Below are positions 1 to 5,130 of a stretch of DNA of 5,633 nucleotides, one piece after another (the first letter of the stretch is position 1; each line of letters begins with the position of its first letter). The stretch lies in NCBI GenBank assembly GCA_002292815.1, contig DBBX01000001.1, positions 1 to 5,633 on the forward strand, in the 5' to 3' direction. This stretch comes from Thiotrichaceae bacterium UBA973 (GTDB lineage: Bacteria > Pseudomonadota > Gammaproteobacteria > Eutrophobiales > Eutrophobiaceae). A program made the translations under genes and the position numbers. The notes under the pieces are model-generated. The model was given only the letters and a program-made list of their open reading frames with translations. It had not been told where the DNA came from and did not search any database.

Positions 1-13
1 CACATGGGGCTGA

Positions 14-262
14 CGGGGTACACCGGGTGACGTAGTACTGGATGGCTTCTTGGGTTCTGGAACAACTTTACTAGCGGCGGAACAAACTGACCGAATTTGT
101 TATGGCGCTGAAATAGAACCTAAATATGTTGAAGTTTGTATCGAACGTTTTAAAGCAGCTTCAGATAAACCTGCCATCCATATAGAGACAGGACTCACCT
201 TTGAAGAACTCAAAGAAACTCGTCTTAAAGAAACAAAGATGGAGGTGATCCATGTCGAATAA
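14..262 (+). pseudogene. C-terminal remnant of a site-specific DNA methyltransferase (beta-class N6-adenine/N4-cytosine type)
   Basis: The frame reads GDVVLDGFLGSGTT at about 26-67, the S-adenosylmethionine-binding motif I (FxGxG), followed by CYGAEIEPKYVEVCIERF, the usual helix and final strand of amino-methyltransferases from phages and restriction-modification systems. In beta-class enzymes the catalytic DPPY-type motif lies N-terminal to motif I, so this piece keeps the cofactor pocket but not the catalytic part. Reading upstream in the same frame meets a TGA at 11-13, where a full-length enzyme should continue. The frame could initiate only at a TTG (50), which lies inside motif I and has no Shine-Dalgarno site. 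I therefore call it a decayed or truncated gene. An error or junction in the first bases, or a frameshift from a frame lying left of the window, are alternatives. Its end overlaps the next gene by 11 bases, so it was once the first cistron of the packaging operon. The family is clear; the pseudogene status is less so. Confidence 0.7.
241..251 (+). promoter_or_regulatory. Extended Shine-Dalgarno site of the DUF5681 gene
   Basis: GGAGGTGATCC directly precedes the ATG at 252. All 11 bases are complementary to the 3' end of proteobacterial 16S rRNA (GGATCACCTCC). The GGAGG core sits six bases before the ATG, which fixes that start although it lies inside the end of the methyltransferase frame. 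Confidence 0.8.
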
Positions 263-638
263 ACCCTATGATGTTGGTTATAAAAAGCCACCCCAGTCAG
301 GGCAATTCCAACCTGGACAGTCTGGCAATCCTAAAGGTAGACCAAACGGAACTAAAAACCTCGCAACCGATTTGCAGGAGGAATTATCCGCTCAAATTGT
401 TGTAGTAGAAGGCAACAAGGAACAAAAAATTTCAAAACAAAGAGCGCTTATTAAAGCCCTCTCGACCAAAGCTTTAAAAGGAGATATCAGAGCCATGAAC
501 ACGCTAATTAGAATGATCGAACGAACGATCCCTATAGAGCCTGATGATATTGAGGAAAAAATATTATCTGCTGAAGACGAGGCCTTGATGAAGGACTTTT
601 TATCTAATCATGGAATTAAAGGAGATAGCAATGAGTAA
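252..638 (+). CDS. DUF5681 domain protein, terminase-associated
   Basis: The 128-residue product starts with a basic, glycine- and proline-rich segment containing GQSGNPKGRP (residues 22-31), the signature of DUF5681. The rest is predicted mainly helical and charged: residues 37-92 hold a basic helical stretch (KQRALIKALSTKALKGD) and the tail is acidic. No enzyme motif or membrane segment is visible. DUF5681 genes are commonly found just before terminase large-subunit genes, as here. Position, size and a basic N-terminus suggest a DNA-binding packaging partner, perhaps a small-terminase analogue, but that is inference and the family has no assigned function that I know of. The start at 252 is supported by an exceptionally good Shine-Dalgarno site. 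The stop overlaps the terminase start by 8 bases, so the two are probably translationally coupled. Confidence 0.88.
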   Translation: MSNKPYDVGYKKPPQSGQFQPGQSGNPKGRPNGTKNLATDLQEELSAQIVVVEGNKEQKISKQRALIKALSTKALKGDIRAMNTLIRMIERTIPIEPDDIEEKILSAEDEALMKDFLSNHGIKGDSNE

Positions 639-2160
639 ATATAACCAACGTGATTTGTACCTAATATTGCGCAATGACTTTCATGTCTTTATGAAGAAGG
701 CGTTTCGTTCTATAAATCCAGGTGAAAAATTATCAGATAATTGGCATCTTAGAGCGATTACACATCATTTTGACTTATGTCTACAAGGACAGATCAATCG
801 TCTTTTAATTACGGTATCGCCTAGGTCATTAAAGTCGCACATCGGATCAGTGTGTTTTCCAGCTTTCTTGTTAGGACAAAATCCGGCAACTAAAATTATT
901 TGTGCCAGTTATTCACAGATACTTTCTGAAGATTTTTCAAATCAATGCAGATTGCTAATGTCCGAACCATGGTACAAAGACGTATTCCCTAGCACGGTAT
1001 TATCTCCAATAAAAAATACCGCCAGTGAGTTCGATACAACCATCCATGGTAAACGTATAGCCACTTCACTTGGTGGCACACTAACGGGACGCGGCGGTGA
1101 TTTTATTATCATTGATGATATTAACAAAGCCGCTGACTTTACATCTGCAAGTAGCCGTGAAACTGCAAACCAATGGTTCGATAATACTCTTCAATCACGT
1201 CTTAACAGCATGAAAGAGGGTTGTATCATTGTCATACAGCAACGTATTCATACCGATGATCTAGCCGGTCATATTTTAAAGAAAGGTGATTGGGTGCATC
1301 TGAATCTTCCGGCCATTGCTCAAGAAGAACAGATAATTGCTATCAATGACGATGGAAACTATCACTTCAAAAAAGATGAGCTCCTGCATGAAGCTCGCTT
1401 AGACAGAGATAATCTGGAACAACAACGAAAAAATGTTGGTAGTTATATTTTTAGTTCACAGTATCTACAATCCCCTGTACCAGAAGAAGGCAACCTTGTC
1501 CCCGTCGAAGCGTTTAGAAATTTTGATAACTATCCTATTCATCACAAAGAGGACCTGATTGTCCACTCTTGGGATATCGCTTCAGGCCAAGGTGAACACA
1601 ACGATTACAGTGTAGGTACTATTTGGCTTTACCGTTATAACGAATACTTTCTTCTCGACGTTGTAAGACGAAAGCTAAGTTACAACGAACTACGTATTGA
1701 AGTCAGGCGGCAAGCGCAAGAATCAAATGTGGATGTTCTGCTCATAGAAAAAGCAGGTGTGGGAATAGCGTTAATTGATGATTTAAAGCAAGGCACTAAA
1801 ATTAATATCATCGCAATTGTGCCTACCAAAGATAAGGTTACACGCATGGTGCCAGGAACTGCCGACATTGAAGCAGGTAAAGTCGCCTTACCTAAAGATG
1901 CATTATGGAGAGCTGAGTTTGAAAAGGAATGTGCAGAATTTCCTTATGGAAAGCATGATGATCAAGTCGATAGCCTCAGTATGTTCTTGGACTGGGCACG
2001 GAAACGGCGTGAGACAGGACAAGATTATGCAATTCTTTCAGCAGGTCTTGATGCTTTGATACGCCCACCCGCTCCAACTGAGATACGCACTAAAGAAGAT
2101 ATCAAAAACTTGCTATGGCCAAATGTTAGTAGAAGAAAAAAAGGAGACAATGATGAGTAA
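631..2160 (+). CDS. Phage terminase large subunit (packaging ATPase and nuclease)
   Basis: The 509-residue protein is the motor that pumps phage DNA into a procapsid and cuts it. The N-terminal ATPase shows a Walker A-like loop SPRSLKS (63-69), Walker B FIIIDD (158-163) and the coupling segment VIQQRIHTDDLAG (201-213). The C-terminal RNase H-like nuclease (Terminase_6C type) keeps its acidic residues: D315 in SWDIASG, E373 in LLIEKAG, and D443/D444/D447 in KHDDQVDSL. Length and motif order match the group with putative large-terminase C-terminal domain TIGR01630, so the gene looks intact. I chose ATG 631 over the in-frame ATG at 610 because AAAGGAGA lies at the right spacing before 631 and nothing suitable precedes 610; the longer form would add seven residues. 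It overlaps the genes on both sides by 8 bases. No portal or capsid gene follows, which is unusual for an active phage. The host function, if any, is unknown. Confidence 0.93.
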   Translation: MSKYNQRDLYLILRNDFHVFMKKAFRSINPGEKLSDNWHLRAITHHFDLCLQGQINRLLITVSPRSLKSHIGSVCFPAFLLGQNPATKIICASYSQILSEDFSNQCRLLMSEPWYKDVFPSTVLSPIKNTASEFDTTIHGKRIATSLGGTLTGRGGDFIIIDDINKAADFTSASSRETANQWFDNTLQSRLNSMKEGCIIVIQQRIHTDDLAGHILKKGDWVHLNLPAIAQEEQIIAINDDGNYHFKKDELLHEARLDRDNLEQQRKNVGSYIFSSQYLQSPVPEEGNLVPVEAFRNFDNYPIHHKEDLIVHSWDIASGQGEHNDYSVGTIWLYRYNEYFLLDVVRRKLSYNELRIEVRRQAQESNVDVLLIEKAGVGIALIDDLKQGTKINIIAIVPTKDKVTRMVPGTADIEAGKVALPKDALWRAEFEKECAEFPYGKHDDQVDSLSMFLDWARKRRETGQDYAILSAGLDALIRPPAPTEIRTKEDIKNLLWPNVSRRKKGDNDE

Positions 2161-2332
2161 AACATTAATATCGAAAGCAGATGCTCTACTTATTCGCATA
2201 GATCAATTAGGAGTTCGAAAAAAATCCCCTAAAAAATCTGAGATCAGACGGGCAAACAAAAAGTTGAAGGAGGTTGCAGATCTTACTGGAGTAAATATTC
2301 GAATTGAGGAGGAAGCTAAAAAACTCGAATAA
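2153..2332 (+). CDS. Small hypothetical protein, last gene of the terminase operon
   Basis: I do not recognise this 59-residue product. It is rich in lysine, arginine and glutamate, has no cysteine, no signal peptide and no membrane segment, and is probably two or three helices: residues 6-16 (ISKADALLIRI), 21-37 (basic, KKSEIRRANKKLKEV) and 46-58 (IRIEEEAKKLE). A small, charged helical or nucleic-acid-binding protein fits, but no function can be given. It is probably real: AAAGGAGA stands before the start, it overlaps the terminase stop by 8 bases (ATGAGTAA) exactly as the terminase overlaps DUF5681, and a strong terminator follows 50 bases after the stop. ATG 2150 is also in frame, but 2153 has the better spacing (six bases after GGAG) and copies the upstream junction. 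Confidence 0.65.
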   Translation: MSKTLISKADALLIRIDQLGVRKKSPKKSEIRRANKKLKEVADLTGVNIRIEEEAKKLE

Positions 2333-2382
2333 TAATGTAATTTCCCTACCTATTTTACTTCACTTATCTGTCTATCAAACTG

Positions 2383-2424
2383 CCTCCAGATTGATTTTTT
2401 CATTTCAATCTGGAGGTCCTTTTT
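2383..2424 (+). terminator. Rho-independent terminator of the terminase operon
   Basis: A perfect 12-base-pair stem (CCTCCAGATTGA at 2383-2394 with TCAATCTGGAGG at 2405-2416) encloses a 10-base T-rich loop and is followed by CC and five T residues at 2420-2424. It lies 50 bases after the stop of the small protein and separates the packaging block from the DUF2924-recombinase block. Confidence 0.88.
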
Positions 2425-2434
2425 AAACTACTCC

Positions 2435-2462
2435 TTGATACCTCAATATTTCAAGTTTTAAC
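2435..2462 (+). promoter_or_regulatory. Possible sigma-70 promoter for the DUF2924-recombinase unit
   Basis: TTGATA (2435-2440) and TTTAAC (2457-2462) stand 16 bases apart, just after the terminator and about 40 bases before the DUF2924 start. A second candidate, TTGACT (2471-2476) with TATGGC (2494-2499) at 17-base spacing, has a better -35 and a poorer -10 and would give an almost leaderless message from ATG 2512. A promoter is expected here because the terminator isolates the unit, but the exact choice is weak. Confidence 0.3.
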
Positions 2463-2502
2463 CTCCATAATTGACTGGCTTTACTCGTGACAGTATGGCT
2501 CC

Positions 2503-2949
2503 ATGGAGTCTATGAAAAACGATGATGTTAAAAATTCTTTGACACTAAATGATATTGAAACAAGCACTAAAACTAAACTACGTGAATCATTCGAATTAGT
2601 ATTTAATGTTTCACTGCAACAAAATGTCAGCCTTGATTTTATGAAAGGTAATTTGGCTTGGGTAACTCAAGCAAACCAACATAAATTAAAACCCAATCAT
2701 TTAAGAAAAAAATTAATCAAAAAGGCCAACGGTGCCACACCCAAATATAAAATACTTTATCAAACAGGTACCCGCCTTGTCCGTGAATGGCAAGGGCAAA
2801 CCTATGAAATCACCATCATGGACAAGGGCTATCACTGGCAAGGGAAACAATATAAAAGTCTAACTGCCATAGCCTATGAAATCACAGGCACGAAGTGGTC
2901 AGGTCCACGCTTCTTTGGATTGAACGATAAAGAACAAAAAACAAAATGA
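2503..2949 (+). CDS. DUF2924 family protein, partner gene of the serine recombinase
   Basis: The C-terminal half of this 148-residue protein is a clear DUF2924 domain: TGTRLVREWQGQTYEI (about 88-103), YHWQGKQYKSLTAIAYEITGT (about 109-129) and the terminal WSGPRFFGL (132-140). The N-terminal 60 residues are divergent and polar. No enzymatic motif, signal or membrane segment is seen. DUF2924 genes typically lie directly before large serine recombinases of one proteobacterial subfamily, and here the stop overlaps the recombinase start by 4 bases (ATGA). The small basic protein may bind DNA or assist the recombinase, for example by controlling direction; this is inference from linkage. An in-frame TGA at 2488-2490 limits the start to ATG 2503 or ATG 2512. 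Neither has a well-spaced Shine-Dalgarno site: GGAG at 2505-2508 is only three bases from 2512. I report 2503. Confidence 0.9.
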   Translation: MESMKNDDVKNSLTLNDIETSTKTKLRESFELVFNVSLQQNVSLDFMKGNLAWVTQANQHKLKPNHLRKKLIKKANGATPKYKILYQTGTRLVREWQGQTYEITIMDKGYHWQGKQYKSLTAIAYEITGTKWSGPRFFGLNDKEQKTK

Positions 2950-4661
2950 ATAAACAGTCTCCATCTATAAAACGCTGTGCCATCTACACCCGTAAATCCT
3001 CAGAAGAAGGTCTCGAACAATCGTTCAATTCATTAGACGCGCAACGAGAAGCCTGTGAATCTTACATCACAAGCCAACAACATGAAGGTTGGACAACATT
3101 ATCCAGTCAATACAATGATGGTGGTTTCTCTGGCGGCAATACTGAACGCCCTGCCCTTCAACAATTAATAAATGATATAAAGGCGGGACAGATTGATGTT
3201 GTTATCGTTTATAAAGTAGATCGACTCAGTCGTTCGTTAGCGGATTTTGTCAAGATTATCGATTTATTTGATCATCATGAGGTCTCCTTCGCTTCAATAA
3301 CTCAGCAATTCAACACCTCTAGTTCTATGGGAAGATTAACGCTTAATGTTCTACTCTCCTTTGCTCAATTTGAAAGGGAGGTCACCAGTGAACGAATACG
3401 AGACAAGATTGCCGCCTCGAAAAAAAGAGGCATGTGGATGGGAGGTGTTGTTCCCTTAGGCTACGACATTATTGATAAGAAATTGGTTGTTAATAATGTC
3501 GAGAGCAAAATAGTAAACCATATTTATGAACGCTATATGAAACTCGGCACCGTCAGAAAGTTGAAAGAAGAACTGGATGCTGAAGGTTATATCAGTAAAC
3601 AACGTAACAAAGATCAATGCCGCGGTGGAGGTAAGCCCTTTGGTCGAGGAACACTATACGCCTTACTCAAAAACCCACTCTATATTGGTAAAGTTGCACA
3701 CCAGGGTAAACTATTTGAAGGTCAACATGCAACCATTCTTGACGCCGATTTATGGGATGAAGCACAAACTTTATTAAATGAAAACAGACAAGATAATCAA
3801 TCCAGAAATTCTGTAAAAAATCCGAGTTTATTTGCAGGTCTGATTGTTGATGATAATGACAACCCCATGAGCCCATCCCATACCCGAAAAGGAAATATCC
3901 GTTATCGTTACTATGTTTCTCAAGCTGTCTTACAATATCGTGAAGCGGATGCAGGTAGTGTCTTACGCATTTCAGCGAACAAGATAGAAGGCCCTGTTAT
4001 TAAACGACTAATGCAATGGTTACAAATGCCAGATAAATTACTTAACGCTTTCAGTCACCTTAATTTAAGCGCTAAAAAACAAACTACAATCATTCAGAAT
4101 GCAAAGAAAGCAGTTAAGAATTGGGGTGAATTAGCTCCTGCAAATAAAATTGCTGGTCTAAATATCATTATTAAAAAGATACAAGTAGGTTACGAAAGCA
4201 TTGATATCACCCTCTCCCGTACTGGAATGTTTCAATATTTATTGAGTACTGAGTCTGACAATGAAACATCGAACAATAAAATTAATGATGAATTTATACT
4301 CTCTATCCCCACCAAGTTGAAACGATGTGGTCACGAAACAAAACTGATTATTGCTGATGAGTATGTCAGTGATTCCAATCCAACCACCACACTTGCGATA
4401 CAAAATGCTCTCAAAAAAGCATTAATTTGGAATCAAGCATTAACGACAGGTGAAGTTTCAAATATGGCACAGCTAGCAAAGCAAGAAAATGTTACACAAC
4501 GCTATATCGCTCATCTCATCAAATTGGCTTTTTTAGCACCCGATATTATGGAAGCCATAATGAAAGGCAACATTCCACCAAAACTTGCACTTGATCGTCT
4601 CAAAAAAGGTATCCCTCTAGACTGGAAAGTACAACGACTCGAGTTCGGCTTTACTCTGTAA
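2946..4661 (+). CDS. Large serine recombinase (resolvase/invertase-type integrase)
   Basis: The 571-residue enzyme should cut and rejoin DNA at attachment sites through a phosphoserine link. The resolvase domain (about 8-160) has the catalytic serine in IYTRKSS (S18, preceded by R16), DRLSRS (92-97) with the active-site arginines, and SMGRLTLNVLLSFAQFERE (127-145), the start of the long linking helix. The Recombinase domain follows (about 168-275: PLGYDI, GRGTLYALLKNPLYIGK). The segment 293-325 (SLFAGLIVDDNDN, RYRYYVS) lies where other large serine recombinases carry a zinc ribbon, but has none of its cysteines. A helix-turn-helix-like C-terminus (about 502-571) ends in LAFLAPDIMEAI and IPLDWKVQRLEFGF, typical of the DUF2924-linked subfamily. 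The ATG overlaps the DUF2924 stop and has no Shine-Dalgarno site of its own, so translation is probably coupled. All main blocks are present and uninterrupted, so the gene appears intact. Its target site is not evident. Confidence 0.95.
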   Translation: MNKQSPSIKRCAIYTRKSSEEGLEQSFNSLDAQREACESYITSQQHEGWTTLSSQYNDGGFSGGNTERPALQQLINDIKAGQIDVVIVYKVDRLSRSLADFVKIIDLFDHHEVSFASITQQFNTSSSMGRLTLNVLLSFAQFEREVTSERIRDKIAASKKRGMWMGGVVPLGYDIIDKKLVVNNVESKIVNHIYERYMKLGTVRKLKEELDAEGYISKQRNKDQCRGGGKPFGRGTLYALLKNPLYIGKVAHQGKLFEGQHATILDADLWDEAQTLLNENRQDNQSRNSVKNPSLFAGLIVDDNDNPMSPSHTRKGNIRYRYYVSQAVLQYREADAGSVLRISANKIEGPVIKRLMQWLQMPDKLLNAFSHLNLSAKKQTTIIQNAKKAVKNWGELAPANKIAGLNIIIKKIQVGYESIDITLSRTGMFQYLLSTESDNETSNNKINDEFILSIPTKLKRCGHETKLIIADEYVSDSNPTTTLAIQNALKKALIWNQALTTGEVSNMAQLAKQENVTQRYIAHLIKLAFLAPDIMEAIMKGNIPPKLALDRLKKGIPLDWKVQRLEFGFTL

Positions 4662-4678
4662 TTCTACCAGCCCGAACT
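4642..4678 (+). other. Inverted repeat across the end of the recombinase gene
   Basis: AGTTCGG (4642-4648) and CCGAACT (4672-4678) can pair as a 7-base stem around a 23-base loop that contains the stop codon. An 8-base palindrome, ACTCGAGT (4637-4644), abuts the left arm. There is no T tract after the right arm (AGCAAAAAAG follows), so it is a poor intrinsic terminator. It could be a weak termination structure or a protein-binding or attachment site, or chance. Confidence 0.25.
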
Positions 4679-4838
4679 AGCAAAAAAGCGATTAGAGACT
4701 ATTCGGATATTTCAGGATATTTTGCATAATGTAGTTCGCTACAAGAGCCTAATCACGACCAAGAACAAATGGTAAGCTTCTAAATTATATAGGTATTATA
4801 GAATCTCTGCGGAAACGTCACTCAGAGACCAGACTAGA
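4662..4838. other. Gene-free spacer between recombinase and tRNA-Ser; probable element/chromosome boundary
   Basis: This stretch of about 177 bases has no plausible reading frame. It lies between a + strand recombinase and a - strand tRNA, so the two transcription units converge here. The change from mobile-element genes to housekeeping genes must fall in or near it. I see no repeated copy of tRNA sequence or other obvious attachment core. Confidence 0.4.
4804..4828 (-). terminator. Weak hairpin downstream of tRNA-Ser
   Basis: Read on the - strand, TCTCTG and CAGAGA form a perfect 6-base stem around a 13-base loop, followed by TTCTATAAT. It begins 11 bases beyond the tRNA CCA end, so it is placed as a tRNA terminator, but the stem is short and the T tract is broken. 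Confidence 0.35.
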
Positions 4839-4929
4839 TGGCGGAGAGAGAGGGATTCGAACCCTCGATACGCTATTAACGTATACACGCTTTCCAAGCG
4901 TGCTCCTTAAACCACTCGGACACCTCTCC
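4839..4929 (-). tRNA. tRNA-Ser (anticodon GGA)
   Basis: The - strand folds as a class II tRNA. The acceptor stem is GGAGAGG with TCTCTCC, closing with a G-U pair. The D arm starts CCGAGTGG. The anticodon arm is CACGC-TTGGAAA-GCGTG with anticodon GGA, reading UCC and UCU. The long variable arm has ATACG/CGTAT. The T arm is GAGGG-TTCGAAT-CCCTC. The discriminator is G and CCA is encoded (complement of 4839-4841). The long variable arm is specific to serine, leucine and bacterial tyrosine tRNAs, and the anticodon settles serine. The closeness to the familiar gammaproteobacterial tRNA-Ser(GGA) pattern supports the host assignment. It is intact and lies 177 bases after a recombinase gene, with no second partial copy in the window. 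Confidence 0.96.
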
Positions 4930-4950
4930 AAATTCATTAAGGTTGCGAAG

Positions 4951-4977
4951 ATTAAAGAATAAAGCCTATGGTTGCAA
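4951..4977 (-). promoter_or_regulatory. Possible promoter of tRNA-Ser
   Basis: On the - strand TTGCAA (complement of 4972-4977) and TTTAAT (complement of 4951-4956) stand 15 bases apart, and the -10 ends 21 bases before the mature tRNA. The location suits a tRNA promoter, but the spacing is short and the match modest. Confidence 0.25.
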
Positions 4978-5093
4978 TGAATAGTAGGCAGTTAAAACGA
5001 ATGAGCCCAATTTTGCTTTCGCTACTTGAAGTGTATGGTGAGCTTGATTTGCTTACTACTCATATTATAAATAGATATTATCTTATTTTTTTA

Positions 5094-5112
5094 ACACCGT
5101 GATGCACAGTGT
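5094..5112 (-). other. Imperfect hairpin between the glycosyltransferase and tRNA-Ser
   Basis: ACACCGTG (5094-5101) and CACAGTGT (5105-5112) form an 8-position stem with one C-A mismatch and a three-base loop. It lies 18 bases after the glycosyltransferase stop. On that strand the stem is followed by an A-rich tract rather than a T tract, so it is a doubtful terminator. The rest of 4930-5130 is AT-rich DNA in which I see no gene. Confidence 0.3.
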
Positions 5113-5130
5113 AGCTTCACAAATTGCCAT

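Noticed and set aside
37..46. ACTGGATGGC at the left edge resembles ACTAGATGGC at 4833-4842 (9 of 10), a possible attachment repeat
   Set aside because: The left copy is part of the conserved methyltransferase motif I coding sequence and the right copy runs into the tRNA CCA end. The match is short, imperfect and best explained by chance.
100..291. 63-codon - strand frame opposite the methyltransferase end
   Set aside because: It is antisense to two well-supported coding regions and shows no family features.
610..630. Upstream ATG at 610 as the terminase start
   Set aside because: It has no suitable ribosome site, whereas ATG 631 has AAAGGAGA at ideal spacing and the same junction as the next gene.
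1817..2059. 80-codon + strand frame inside the terminase gene
   Set aside because: It lies wholly inside the conserved nuclease domain in another frame, lacks a Shine-Dalgarno site and resembles no protein family.
3577..3876. Two overlapping open frames, one per strand, inside the recombinase gene
   Set aside because: Both are shadows of the conserved Recombinase domain and have no start signals or recognisable product.
5084..5112. Hairpin with adjacent T tract as a strong terminator
   Set aside because: The T tract precedes the stem on the + strand and reads as an A tract after it on the - strand, so it does not fit an intrinsic terminator on either strand.
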